Both the position numbers and the translations under genes were made by a program. DNA of 64,000 nt from [Clostridium] symbiosum (GTDB taxonomy: Bacteria; Bacillota; Clostridia; Lachnospirales; Lachnospiraceae): positions 4,582,001-4,646,000 of the forward strand of contig CP143946.1 of NCBI GenBank assembly GCA_036419695.1, written 5' to 3'. Shown one piece after another: positions 42,690 to 51,517 of this stretch; the stretch's first letter is position 1, and each line of letters starts with the position of its first letter. The notes below the pieces were generated by a model that had not been told where the DNA came from, searched no databases, and worked only from the letters and a program-made list of their open reading frames with translations.

Positions 42690-43667
42690 ATGCCAGGTTT
42701 TACTACCCACTATATATTTGGAATGAAGGCATACAACGACATGCCAAACTCTCAGTTAAAACACATTGTTGCCAAATACCGCTGGCTTTATCAGCTTGGC
42801 CTCCAGGGGCCGGATATGTTTTTTTACAATATCCCCATTCTCCGTCATCAGGATTACAGGAATGTGGGATCCTATATGCATGAACACCAGGTCAGCCAGT
42901 TTTTTGACTGCTGCCTGCGCCATATCGGCCTGATACAGTCGAGACAGCAGAAGGAGGAGGCGCTGGCCTATTTCGCCGGTTTTATCAACCACTATGTCGC
43001 GGATTCCATCTGCCATCCGTTTATCTACGGCAGAATCGGCTATGATATCAACGAACCTTCCTCCAAGAACCACGGCCTCCACGCCGCCCTAGAGAACGAA
43101 CTGGACGCCATTCTTCTGTGGAAATACAAACAGAAAAAGCCGTCTGAATTCAACCAGACGGCCAGCATCTGCTTAAATGGCCAGGAGATACAGTTTATTT
43201 CCCATTTTCTGTCCTCCTGCATCAACGAAACATATTATCCGGTCACTTACCGCAACAATTTCCAGGTCACTCCGGCTATGGTACACCGTTCGGTGTGGGC
43301 CATCCGGTTCGGCTGCCGCACCCTGGCAGACAAGTCCGGACGCAAGAAGAACAGTATCGAATTCATCGAATCCCTGTTTTTAAAGCAGCCTATTGCGTCC
43401 GCGAAGCTGGTGACCGACACCATATCCAATTACCGCAACAGCTGTAACCTGGATCATGAACCGTGGTGCAACCCGTGGAAGCGTTCCCTTGCCTCCACCG
43501 CGTCATTCGTGGATCTGTTCCACCAGACGCTGGCAAAATGCAGCAATGTTTATTATCTGCTCAATTCCTGCATCACCAGCCCCGTTCCTCTCGATAAACA
43601 GGATTTATCCATCCTTTTAAATGAGCTGGGCAATTATTCGTACCACAGCGGCCTGCCTGTTTCCTGA
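42690..43667 (+). CDS. Zinc-dependent phospholipase C-like protein
   Basis: This 325-residue protein has the pattern of the Zn-dependent PLC/S1-P1-like family. THYIFG (6-11, His at position 7), GLQGPDMFFY, the repeated His/Asp-rich helix AGFINHYVADSICHPFIYGR, and GLHAALENELD could build the tri-metal site. There is no signal peptide, so it is likely cytoplasmic, as is common for the clostridial versions. The natural substrate is unknown. A GGAAGAGGG ribosome site precedes ATG 42690. It converges on a lipoprotein gene across a shared terminator. Confidence 0.82.
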   Translation: MPGFTTHYIFGMKAYNDMPNSQLKHIVAKYRWLYQLGLQGPDMFFYNIPILRHQDYRNVGSYMHEHQVSQFFDCCLRHIGLIQSRQQKEEALAYFAGFINHYVADSICHPFIYGRIGYDINEPSSKNHGLHAALENELDAILLWKYKQKKPSEFNQTASICLNGQEIQFISHFLSSCINETYYPVTYRNNFQVTPAMVHRSVWAIRFGCRTLADKSGRKKNSIEFIESLFLKQPIASAKLVTDTISNYRNSCNLDHEPWCNPWKRSLASTASFVDLFHQTLAKCSNVYYLLNSCITSPVPLDKQDLSILLNELGNYSYHSGLPVS

Positions 43668-43679
43668 AACAGAAGAGCA

Positions 43680-43719
43680 GCGAAAAACATGCTTCGCGAA
43701 CTTTTCATTGCCGCTTAAC
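43680..43719. repeat. Gene-end repeat beside shared terminator
   Basis: gcgaaaaacatgcttcgcga followed by acttttcattgccgcttaa, directly adjoining the bidirectional terminator. On the minus strand it reads hairpin then repeat, as at 34.8 kb. Confidence 0.7.
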
Positions 43720-43769
43720 AAAAACAGGATGGAACCTCCGGCCTCCGCCGGAACTTCCATCCTGTTTTT
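43720..43769. terminator. Bidirectional intrinsic terminator
   Basis: A perfect 15-bp outer stem AAAAACAGGATGGAA / TTCCATCCTGTTTTT with an inner CCGG/CCGG pairing has T-runs on both strands. It serves the convergent phospholipase-like (+) and lipoprotein (-) genes. Confidence 0.9.
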
Positions 43770-43805
43770 ATCTGTCCCGCATGTTGGACAGCCGTTCTTT
43801 TATTC

Positions 43806-44399
43806 CTATTCTGTTGTTTCTTCCGGCGTTTCTGTGCTGCCTGCCGCAGCCTGTGTATTTCCGTTCCCCTCTTCGGCCAGATTCTTCTCCAGCTCTGTTG
43901 TGTCAGGGAGGACAAATTCCATGCCTGCCCCAAAGTTACCGCTCATAAACCAGGTTTCCTCGTCGTCCTGTGTGCTGGCGGGTGCAATTCCAAAGGAAAT
44001 GCTGTAATCCTTCCAGAGACCTCCGTAGGAAGTGTCGCTGGATTTCTCAATGGAGAAGTCCTGTGTGGCAACTACATCGTTGAATCCCTTAATCAGAGCA
44101 TCCGCATAATTTCTGATTTCACTGGTTGGAAAATCGTCCGATACCACCCACACCAGCATAATCTCTTTCTTCTGCGGTTCCAGAAGGAAATGAAAATCAT
44201 CACTGTAAGGATAGGCTGCCTTATCCTCAAAAACGCCCTCTGCATCTGCACTTACCTGAGTCCAGTCAATCTCTATATCATCCTGCATATCGAAATTAGG
44301 ATCCGCGATCTTAGTCTCGGAATCCGGCTGTACAATATTGCTCTGTACACATCCGCTGAGCAGAACCATGCATGCCGCTAATACTAAAAATTTCTTCAT
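43806..44399 (-). CDS. Putative lipoprotein of unknown function
   Basis: This is a 197-residue secreted protein with a lipobox (LVLAACMVLLSGC; Cys at about 17 as lipid attachment) followed by an acidic mature domain. The core (about 60-165) has alternating strands (EIMLVWVVSDDFPTSEIRNYAD, DYSISFGIAPAS) and ends in a low-complexity Ala/Thr/Glu tail. I do not recognise the family. ATG 44399 is used; a TTG three bases earlier is better spaced from AGGAGG and is a real alternative. It stands alone between dacF and the shared terminator. Confidence 0.72.
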   Translation of the reverse strand: MKKFLVLAACMVLLSGCVQSNIVQPDSETKIADPNFDMQDDIEIDWTQVSADAEGVFEDKAAYPYSDDFHFLLEPQKKEIMLVWVVSDDFPTSEIRNYADALIKGFNDVVATQDFSIEKSSDTSYGGLWKDYSISFGIAPASTQDDEETWFMSGNFGAGMEFVLPDTTELEKNLAEEGNGNTQAAAGSTETPEETTE

Positions 44400-44591
44400 C
44401 AAAATTTTACCTCCTTACGCCGCATGGTTATTATATAATATACTTGTTCATTTTTGTAGTCATTTTTGAAAAATTCAAAAAATCTTCATATTTCCCAAAC
44501 ATTTGTTAAGAAATAAGTATTTTCAAGGGTTTCCAGACTTTGGGAGCTTTCCGCAGGGCCTGTAAAATAATGCCGTTTTCCCTCTCTTTTT

Positions 44592-46049
44592 CTATTTTCC
44601 ACGCCGCGCGCGCTCTTCCAGCAGACGGTCAAATTCTTCCTGGGTGCAGCCGATTTCTTCCAGACGCTGCTTTCTCTTCCTGCGCCGCTCCTCCATGAGC
44701 CTGCGCTCTTCCTCTTTTTTCTTTTTGAAAAAAACAATGGCAAATCCGAGGCCCGCCGCCGCGATCACGCCGATCAGCGCTATCCAGGGCGCCTGTTTCG
44801 GCAGTTTAAAGGCAATATGCGCGGCTCCGCCCGTCTCCTTGCCGGAATCGGGCGTACCCTCGCCGTCCTGGCCTGCGGGTGCCGATTCCGGCGATTCGCC
44901 ACCGGCCTGGGCCGTCTCGTCGATGGCCGCCTGCTTTGCACTGATTATGTAAACTTCTCCGACTTTCCGCTCATTATAGGTATACTCAAGAAGGGCCACA
45001 GCACCGTCCGGATGATTCTCCGGAAGTTTTGTAACCACATTCCGTTCCGTATCGGAGAACTGCGCATCCCTGGGAACGGTAATCACGGCCTTAGCGTCAA
45101 TAGAGAGATCCGATGGCTCATAGGAGCGGTCCCCCAGCATTACGGGCTGATCCCCCGAGGTATAGGAAGTCTCATTTTCACTGATGCTGACATTCTGAAA
45201 CTTATCAAATCCAAAGTTTAAAAGGGCTGTCGTATCCTGATAGTGGGTAAATTCGGTGCTCTTCATCGTCACCGCGATCAGCCTCCGGTTATCCTTTGAC
45301 GCATAGGTCACCAGTGTCTGCCCCGCAATCGAGGTAAAACCGGTCTTTCCTGCAATCGCCGCCGGATAATAATTGGGATCTCCCTCCATTAACATCTTGT
45401 GTTCCATCTTGATCGTCACGCCGTCAGGATTGTTGGCGGTGGAGGGAAGACGGTAGCTTTTGGCCGAGCCAATCTCCAGCAGCGTCGGGTTCTCATAGGC
45501 CGCCGTTCCAATCAGCGCCATATCGTACACCGTCGTAAGCTGTGTGTCGTCATTCAAACCCGATGGATTGGCAAAATGGCTGTTCTCACAGCCCAGCTCC
45601 TTCACCTTCTCATTCATCATCGCCACAAAAGCGTCGCGGCTGCCCGCCACGTGTTCTGCCAGGGCGTTGGCCGACTGGTTGGATGAGGTCAGAAGCATAT
45701 GGTAAAGGCAGTCCTTCACCGTCATCTTATCCCCAACTTCCAGCGCATTCTTATTACCGGCCCCATCCTCCACGTTATGGATGGCGTCGTCCGAGAACGT
45801 CACCGTATCGTCCAGCTTCGCATTCTCAATCACCACCAGGGCCGTCAGCAGCTTGGTGATGCTTGCCGGAGCTTTCTGGACGTGGATGTTCTGGCCGAAA
45901 ATCACGGTCTTGGAATCCATATCCATCACAACTCCGGCCTCCGACTGGATGCCCGTATCCGACGGCCAGTCCGGCTTTGCATAGGAGGTCATGGCCGGCC
46001 CGGCGATCACCATAATGATACTTAAGAGTAAACTCATAAATTTCTTCAT
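44592..46049 (-). CDS. D-alanyl-D-alanine carboxypeptidase (DacF/PBP5 type)
   Basis: This 485-residue penicillin-binding protein has a signal peptide (1-24) and the three catalytic motifs S63-ITK66, S122-S-N124 and K235-T-G. A PBP5-like C-terminal domain follows, then a Gly/Pro/Ala-rich linker, a single membrane helix (WIALIGVIAAAGLGFAIVFF) and a long charged cytoplasmic tail (KKKKEEERRLMEERRRKRKQRL in parts). It trims terminal D-Ala from peptidoglycan stem peptides. A TM anchor plus basic-acidic tail instead of an amphipathic helix is typical of Lachnospiraceae members. It follows the GT2 gene by 60 bases. Confidence 0.92.
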   Translation of the reverse strand: MKKFMSLLLSIIMVIAGPAMTSYAKPDWPSDTGIQSEAGVVMDMDSKTVIFGQNIHVQKAPASITKLLTALVVIENAKLDDTVTFSDDAIHNVEDGAGNKNALEVGDKMTVKDCLYHMLLTSSNQSANALAEHVAGSRDAFVAMMNEKVKELGCENSHFANPSGLNDDTQLTTVYDMALIGTAAYENPTLLEIGSAKSYRLPSTANNPDGVTIKMEHKMLMEGDPNYYPAAIAGKTGFTSIAGQTLVTYASKDNRRLIAVTMKSTEFTHYQDTTALLNFGFDKFQNVSISENETSYTSGDQPVMLGDRSYEPSDLSIDAKAVITVPRDAQFSDTERNVVTKLPENHPDGAVALLEYTYNERKVGEVYIISAKQAAIDETAQAGGESPESAPAGQDGEGTPDSGKETGGAAHIAFKLPKQAPWIALIGVIAAAGLGFAIVFFKKKKEEERRLMEERRRKRKQRLEEIGCTQEEFDRLLEERARRGK

Positions 46050-46109
46050 AAATTATTTTCCCCAAATTGTCTTTATTTACTGCGTTTACATGTCCAAATT
46101 ATATCATGT

Positions 46110-47216
46110 TTATTCCGGCTTCACCTTGTCAATATTTTCCGCGCTCCTGACCTGATTTCCCTCACCGCCGCAGCCATACTCTGCATCCTTGCAGGTATGA
46201 GCCGCATCTGCGCCTGTATTTTCCCCACTTTTTTCGGTACTTCCGGCGTTTTCAGCGCTTTCGGCCTTTCCGGCGCCGCCCCTGCCTCCGGCAATGTTTT
46301 CCGTATCCCGGATAATATAAATAGGACGGTCTTTCAGCTCCGTAAACAGAATTGCAATATACTCTCCGATAATTCCCACCACTACGAACAGCATCGCAAA
46401 CATAAAGCACAGGAGGACCACAATGGTGGCGTAGCCGCTGGGCGTGCCGTGGGCCGCCCACTCGTAGATCGTGTCTATCATCACCAGAAGGCCCAGAAAT
46501 CCGACGAACATACCGGAGTAAATCCCCAGTTTCAGCGGCAGATCCGAAAAACACAGAATTGTGTTGACGGAGAATTTGAACAGCTTACGCAGGCTGTATT
46601 TACTCTCTCCCGCCACCCTCGGCCTGGCTTCATATTCAATATTGCATCGGTTAAATCCGATGTTCTGGACATATCCCCTCAAAAACCGCACCTTTTCCCG
46701 ATAATTTTCCCGGAGAACCCTGGCCGCCGGTTCCGTCATTGCGAAAAAATCAGAGGCATTGGCTTCGAGCTTCACATCGGAAATCCTGTTAATCAGTTTG
46801 TAAAATGCGGAGGAGGTTAAGTTCTTGATAAACCCGGCCGACTTGTTTCTGGTGCGGACCATGTTGATCACCTCATACCCCTCCTCAAACTTCCCGATAA
46901 TCTCTTCCACGCATTCCGGCGGGTGCTGCAGATCCGCATCCATGCACACGAGGGCATCGCCCTCACTGTAGTCGAGACCGGCCAGCATGGCGGCCTCATG
47001 GCCGAAATTCCTGGAAAAATTGATTACCTTCACTTTGGGATTTTCCGCTGCAAACCGTTTCAGGATGGACAAAGATCGATCCGCGCTTCCGTCATTTACG
47101 AAGATCAGTTCATAGTCCCAGCTTAGTTCCTCAAACATGGGCCGGGCCGTCCGGTAGAATTCCTCCAGCGCCGCTTCCTCGTTATAAACGGAAATAATAA
47201 TTGAAATTTTTTTCAT
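46110..47216 (-). CDS. GT2 polyprenyl-phosphate glycosyltransferase (GtrB/ArnC-like)
   Basis: This is a 368-residue protein. The N-terminal GT-A domain contains ISVYNEEAALEEFY, FVNDGSADRS (DGS), ARNFGHEAAMLAGLDY-like (SRNFGHEAAMLAG) and CMDADLQHPPE (DAD metal site). Two C-terminal membrane helices (about 235-255 and 268-292) match GtrB/DPMS-type enzymes that load a sugar onto undecaprenyl phosphate. A last 65-residue tail rich in Ala, Gly, Glu and Lys is unusual. In this locus it probably supplies a lipid-linked sugar to one of the large membrane transferases. Confidence 0.88.
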   Translation of the reverse strand: MKKISIIISVYNEEAALEEFYRTARPMFEELSWDYELIFVNDGSADRSLSILKRFAAENPKVKVINFSRNFGHEAAMLAGLDYSEGDALVCMDADLQHPPECVEEIIGKFEEGYEVINMVRTRNKSAGFIKNLTSSAFYKLINRISDVKLEANASDFFAMTEPAARVLRENYREKVRFLRGYVQNIGFNRCNIEYEARPRVAGESKYSLRKLFKFSVNTILCFSDLPLKLGIYSGMFVGFLGLLVMIDTIYEWAAHGTPSGYATIVVLLCFMFAMLFVVVGIIGEYIAILFTELKDRPIYIIRDTENIAGGRGGAGKAESAENAGSTEKSGENTGADAAHTCKDAEYGCGGEGNQVRSAENIDKVKPE

Positions 47217-47223
47217 TGTTTTG

Positions 47224-48087
47224 TCATTTCTCCTGGTCCAAAATCTGTATTTCTATGGTTGAGTGGGCCGGAACGCGTTTCTCCGGCGGCGGCAGCTTTT
47301 TATAGTCGCCGTAAATGAGTTCCAGCACATGGGTATAGCCCACAGGGGCCATAATCTCCATCCCCTCAAACTCCATATCTACGGTCTTTTCGCACCATGC
47401 CCCCTCCAGCGTCACATACAGATAGTCCGGCTGGTAATTGCTGTAATACCACCGTTTTGTCTTTTTCTTCCCGTCTTTCATCGCAGCCCTGCGCTGAAGT
47501 TTGAACAGGAGCGGCATCGGGATCAGGCGTCCCGCCGTGGCAAGGGCTCCCACCCGTATCTTGTCGGCCAGGCTGTATTTGGAATAGTCCAGTCTGTCAC
47601 GGTGTGCCATCGCCATGCCATAGATCACCTTCTGAAGGAATTTAGCCCATGCCGCCGCCCCTTTTCCGTCTGGCAGGCGATCCAGGACAAACAGATCCAC
47701 CCAGAGGTGGTTCAGCTTCCCGTCGTAAAAACGCATCTGATCGTTATCCTCGTGGACACGGCTGTTCTCGTAGATAATTCGGGATGTAAAGTCATAGAAT
47801 ACCTTACCGCCCCGTATCTCCTCCGGCCTCAGGACCGACATTCCCTCCGGCAGCTCCCTGGGAGCTACCTTCATGAACATCTCAAAATTCGGCCTTGTGA
47901 ACACCACATCCACGTCGTCGTCCCAGGGGATGAATCCCCTGTGGCGGACCGCGCCGAGGAGCGTTCCCGAGTCCATGGCATATTTGATTTTATATTTCCG
48001 GCAAATCCGGTCAATTTCTTTTAATAATTTTCTGTCCGCCTCGTGGACCTTTGACAGGTCATAAGGCATTCCGGCTGTCTCTGTCAT
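47224..48087 (-). CDS. LicD-family phosphotransferase (second copy)
   Basis: This 287-residue LicD protein has the family signature AMDSGTLLGAVRHRGFIPWDDDVDVVF (split around residues 37-63). It carries the metal-binding DDDVD and a C-terminal VGYTHVLELIYGDY motif that corresponds to the AYL..YG.DY end of the first LicD (6.5-7.4 kb). It should transfer a phospho-alcohol such as phosphocholine or glycerol-phosphate to a glycan; the CDP-donor source is not evident here. It lies 4 bases after rfbH and 7 bases before the GT2 gene. Confidence 0.85.
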   Translation of the reverse strand: MTETAGMPYDLSKVHEADRKLLKEIDRICRKYKIKYAMDSGTLLGAVRHRGFIPWDDDVDVVFTRPNFEMFMKVAPRELPEGMSVLRPEEIRGGKVFYDFTSRIIYENSRVHEDNDQMRFYDGKLNHLWVDLFVLDRLPDGKGAAAWAKFLQKVIYGMAMAHRDRLDYSKYSLADKIRVGALATAGRLIPMPLLFKLQRRAAMKDGKKKTKRWYYSNYQPDYLYVTLEGAWCEKTVDMEFEGMEIMAPVGYTHVLELIYGDYKKLPPPEKRVPAHSTIEIQILDQEK

Positions 48088-48091
48088 CGTT

Positions 48092-49435
48092 CTACGCCTC
48101 TTTCAGCACCTTCGCCATATAATCAATCATCTCATCCGTCATACCCGGATAAACGCCGACCCAGAATGTGTCGCGCATAATGCGGTCCGTATTGTCAAGA
48201 ACGCCAGCTACGCGGTATCCGCTGCCGTTCTCCCTCATTTCATTAAAACACGGATGCTTGGTCAGATTTCCGGCAAAGAGCATTCTGGTCTGTACGCCCT
48301 TTCCTTCCACATACTGCACCACTTTGTTTCTGTCCACACCCTCCCGGCAGGTAATCAGGAAACCAAACCAGCTCGGATCGGAATTCTCACATGGAACGGG
48401 CAGGATATATTTATCTTCCGTTCCTGCAAGCCCTGCTTTCAGGCGGGCAAAATTGTGTTTTCTGCGCTCCACAAAGGATGGGAATTTTTCCAGCTGCGCA
48501 CAGCCCACCGCCGCCTGCATGTCGGTTGCCTTTAAGTTATATCCAAAATGGGAGTAAACGTATTTATGGTCATAACCCAGCGGAAGTTCCCCGTACTGCC
48601 TGTCAAACCGGTGCCCGCAGAGATTGTCGCGGCCGGAAGGGCAGACACAGTCGCGGCCCCAGTCGCGGAAGGAACGGATAATTTTATTGAGAAGGGCATT
48701 GTCCGTATACACGGCGCCTCCCTCCCCCATCGTCATATGGTGGGGCGGATAAAAACTGGATGTACCAATGTCGCCGATCGTTCCCGTAAACTTCGTCACG
48801 CCGTCGATTGTATAGCGGCTGCCCAGGGCATCGCAGTTGTCTTCCACCAGCCACAGGCCGTGTTTATCACAGAATGCCTTCACGGCCCCGAGATCGTACG
48901 GATTTCCCAGCGTATGGGCAATCATGACGGCCTTTGTCTTATTGGACAGCGCGTCTTCCAGTTTCGTCACGTCGATATTGTACTGTGGAATCGTCACATC
49001 CACAAATACCGGTACTGCGCCATACTGGATGACGGGCGTCACCGTCGTCGGGAAGCCAGCGGCCACGGTGATGACCTCGTCCCCGCGTTTCACCCTGCGC
49101 TCTCCGAGCAGAGGGGAAGTCAGAGCCATAAATGCAATCAGGTTGGCGGAAGAACCGGAGTTTACAAGGGAGCAGAATCTCACTCCCAGATAACCGGAAA
49201 GTCCCTTTTCAAACTGATCCGTGTAGCGGCCGGAGGTCAGCCAGAATTCCAGGGCGCTGTCCACCAGGTTCACCATCTCATGGCTGTCGTAGACACGGGA
49301 AGCGTAGGGGATTCTCTGTCCCTCCTCAAAAGGCCCTTTTTTGTTGTGGTATTTATCGCAGTAATCGGCCACCAGTTTCAGGATTTGGCTGCGCGCCTCC
49401 TCCTGCCCTGCCGCCGTCATCTTCTCATCAGACAT
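48092..49435 (-). CDS. rfbH: CDP-4-keto-6-deoxy-D-glucose 3-dehydrase (E1)
   Basis: RfbH removes the 3-OH of CDP-4-keto-6-deoxyglucose using PMP, with electrons from an iron-sulfur partner. The 447-residue sequence shows the family N-terminus (IPYASRVYDSHEMVNLVDSALEFWLTSGRYTDQFE in parts). It also has the replacement of the PLP Lys by a His-His pair (SSFYPPHHMTMGEGG, about 226-240), which separates E1 from sugar aminotransferases. ATG 49435 has GGAGG 8 bases upstream; the frame also offers TTG at 49450. It follows rfbG and rfbF. The E3 reductase (RfbI) is not in the window. Confidence 0.92.
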   Translation of the reverse strand: MSDEKMTAAGQEEARSQILKLVADYCDKYHNKKGPFEEGQRIPYASRVYDSHEMVNLVDSALEFWLTSGRYTDQFEKGLSGYLGVRFCSLVNSGSSANLIAFMALTSPLLGERRVKRGDEVITVAAGFPTTVTPVIQYGAVPVFVDVTIPQYNIDVTKLEDALSNKTKAVMIAHTLGNPYDLGAVKAFCDKHGLWLVEDNCDALGSRYTIDGVTKFTGTIGDIGTSSFYPPHHMTMGEGGAVYTDNALLNKIIRSFRDWGRDCVCPSGRDNLCGHRFDRQYGELPLGYDHKYVYSHFGYNLKATDMQAAVGCAQLEKFPSFVERRKHNFARLKAGLAGTEDKYILPVPCENSDPSWFGFLITCREGVDRNKVVQYVEGKGVQTRMLFAGNLTKHPCFNEMRENGSGYRVAGVLDNTDRIMRDTFWVGVYPGMTDEMIDYMAKVLKEA

Positions 49436-49579
49436 TCTTGTTACCTCCAAATCTGTTTATTTTAGTTTCTGTCCATCATTTTCTGTTCATCATTTTCTAT
49501 CCGTTATTTCCTGTTCATCGTTTCCCGTACACCGCAGGACATTTTCGTTCGTGCCATTACGGTTCATCTATCTTCAGAA

Positions 49580-50650
49580 TCATTTATCTTCCGAATCATC
49601 TATCTTCAGAAATTCTTTTATCTGCCGGTCCGTCACCGCAAGCATGTCTTCCCCAGCCAGCCAGGCTTTGGACCACTCCACGGTCTTTTCAACGGCCTCT
49701 TCCACGTGATATCTGGGCTGCCAAGCGAAAACGCGCCTGATTCTGGAACAGTCCAGTTTCAGGAACCCCGCCTCATGGGGGCCTCCGTCATACCGGTTAA
49801 TCCAGGTCATCCCGTCCCCCCATTTCTCACAGAACAGATCCGTGAGCCTGCCCGTATCCACACAGTCCGCGTCATCCGGGCCGACGTTATAATTCCCTGC
49901 AAGCTCCGGCTCCTCATACTGTCTCTTCGCCACCGTCATGTAGATGAACAGCGGCTCCAGCACATGCTGGAACGGGCGGATGGAGTGGGGGTTGCGCACG
50001 ATAATCGGTTCTCCCGCCTGCGCCGCCCTGACGCAGTCCGGTATGATACGGTCATTGGCAAAATCGCCTCCTCCGATGACGTTCCCCGCCCTGCAGGTGG
50101 AGACAGCGGGACAGCCGCCCTGGAAAAAGGACTGCCGGTAGCTGTGCGTCACAAGCTCGGAGCATGATTTGCTGTTGGAGTAGGGATCGTAGCCGTCCAG
50201 ACGGTCATTCTCCCTGTAGCCGTATTCCCATTCCTTATTCTCATAAACCTTATCCGTCGTCACATTGACGAAGGATCTCACAGACGGGCAAAGGCGGATG
50301 CACTCCAGCACGTTCACGGTGCCCATGACGTTCGTCTCATAGGTGTACACCGGTTCCTTATAGGAATCGCGCACGATCGGCTGTGCCGCCAGGTGGAACA
50401 CAATCTCCGGCCGTACCCGGTCGAAAACCTCCCTGAGATGTTCCAGATCCCGGATATCCCCCGTCACATGATCCACCGTCTTCCTAATTCCCGCAATCTC
50501 AAAGAGGCTAGGGTCGGTCGGTGGTTCAAGCCCGTATCCCGTGACTCCGGCTCCGGCGAGGGTCAGCATTCTGACAAACCACGAACCTTTAAATCCGGTA
50601 TCGCCTGTCACGAGAACCTTCTTTCCTTTATAAAAATCGAGTAATTCCAT
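49580..50650 (-). CDS. rfbG: CDP-glucose 4,6-dehydratase
   Basis: RfbG converts CDP-glucose to CDP-4-keto-6-deoxyglucose. This 356-residue SDR has the Rossmann motif VLVTGDTGFKGSWF (13-26), FHLAAQPIVRDSY, VTTDKVYENKEW (Thr/Asp) and YSNSKSCSELV with the YxxxK dyad. The GFKGSW and KEWEYGYRENDRLDG stretches are diagnostic of CDP-glucose dehydratases rather than dTDP enzymes. ATG 50650 with GAGGTG 6 bases upstream is preferred over the GTG three codons earlier. It is the second enzyme of the CDP-dideoxyhexose set. Confidence 0.93.
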   Translation of the reverse strand: MELLDFYKGKKVLVTGDTGFKGSWFVRMLTLAGAGVTGYGLEPPTDPSLFEIAGIRKTVDHVTGDIRDLEHLREVFDRVRPEIVFHLAAQPIVRDSYKEPVYTYETNVMGTVNVLECIRLCPSVRSFVNVTTDKVYENKEWEYGYRENDRLDGYDPYSNSKSCSELVTHSYRQSFFQGGCPAVSTCRAGNVIGGGDFANDRIIPDCVRAAQAGEPIIVRNPHSIRPFQHVLEPLFIYMTVAKRQYEEPELAGNYNVGPDDADCVDTGRLTDLFCEKWGDGMTWINRYDGGPHEAGFLKLDCSRIRRVFAWQPRYHVEEAVEKTVEWSKAWLAGEDMLAVTDRQIKEFLKIDDSEDK

Positions 50651-50723
50651 ATTAATCACCTCATATAATGGCCACCGGTTTATGATTCACAGCCGCTGCG
50701 GGCCAAAGCCCGGCGGCGGAATT

Positions 50724-51494
50724 CTACCAGATTTTCCACGGCGCATCCCCGTCCTGCCACATCTTTTCAAGCTGCATTCTGTCCCTCTGGGTGTCCATGC
50801 ATTTCCAGAAACCGTCATGGCGGTATACCATCAGTTCCCCGTCCTTTGCAAGGTTCTCAAGCGGCGCTTTTTCAAACACCGTCTCATCCCCGTCTATATA
50901 GTCAAATACGCCCGGCTCCATCACCATGAAACCGCCGTTTACAATCTTGCCGTCGTCGTCGTTCTTCTCACGGAATTCATGGATCGCCCCGTCGGCATCC
51001 ACATCCAGGACTCCGAACCGCTGGCCGATGTTGACGCCGCTGATCGTGGCCGTTTTACCATGGCTCTTATGGAATTTAAACAGGGCATCGAGATCCACCG
51101 TGGACACTCCGTCCCCGTATGTCAGCATAAATGTCTCGTCACCGATGTATTCGCGCACCCTCTTGATACGTCCCCCGGTCATTGTATGGAGGCCCGTATC
51201 CACCAGCGTCACCTTCCACGGCTCGGAATAATTATTGTGGACTTCCATGCTGTTGTTTGCCAGGTCAAAGGTCACATCGGAGGTATGGAGGAAGTAATCG
51301 GCAAAAAATTCTTTGACCACATACTGCTTGTACCCCAGACAGATGATAAAATCATGATACCCAAACTGGGAATAATATTTCATAATGTGCCATAAAATCG
51401 GCTGTTCTCCTATTTCCACCATTGGTTTCGGCTTCAGATGGCTCTCCTCGCTGATCCTTGTCCCGAATCCTCCTGCTAATATCACTACTTTCAT
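50724..51494 (-). CDS. rfbF: Glucose-1-phosphate cytidylyltransferase
   Basis: This 256-residue nucleotidyltransferase makes CDP-glucose from CTP and glucose-1-phosphate. LAGGFGTRISEESHLKPKPMVEIGEQPILWHIMKYYSQ (in parts, 6-43), LTYGDGVSTVDL and the C-terminal FWKCMDTQRDRMQLEKMW are the family pattern. The FWKCMDT motif in particular marks RfbF. It opens the CDP-sugar branch followed by rfbG and rfbH. It starts 24 bases after the membrane protein gene. Confidence 0.94.
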   Translation of the reverse strand: MKVVILAGGFGTRISEESHLKPKPMVEIGEQPILWHIMKYYSQFGYHDFIICLGYKQYVVKEFFADYFLHTSDVTFDLANNSMEVHNNYSEPWKVTLVDTGLHTMTGGRIKRVREYIGDETFMLTYGDGVSTVDLDALFKFHKSHGKTATISGVNIGQRFGVLDVDADGAIHEFREKNDDDGKIVNGGFMVMEPGVFDYIDGDETVFEKAPLENLAKDGELMVYRHDGFWKCMDTQRDRMQLEKMWQDGDAPWKIW

Positions 51495-51517
51495 GGGCGT
51501 ACCCTCCTTTGTTATCT

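Noticed and set aside
47224..48087. Choline pathway linked to the second LicD
   Set aside because: No choline kinase, cytidylyltransferase LicC or choline permease is present in the window, so a phosphocholine claim is not supported.
48548..49465. 305-codon plus-strand open frame opposite rfbH
   Set aside because: Antisense shadow of rfbH in GC-rich DNA; rfbH has complete family motifs and a good ribosome site.
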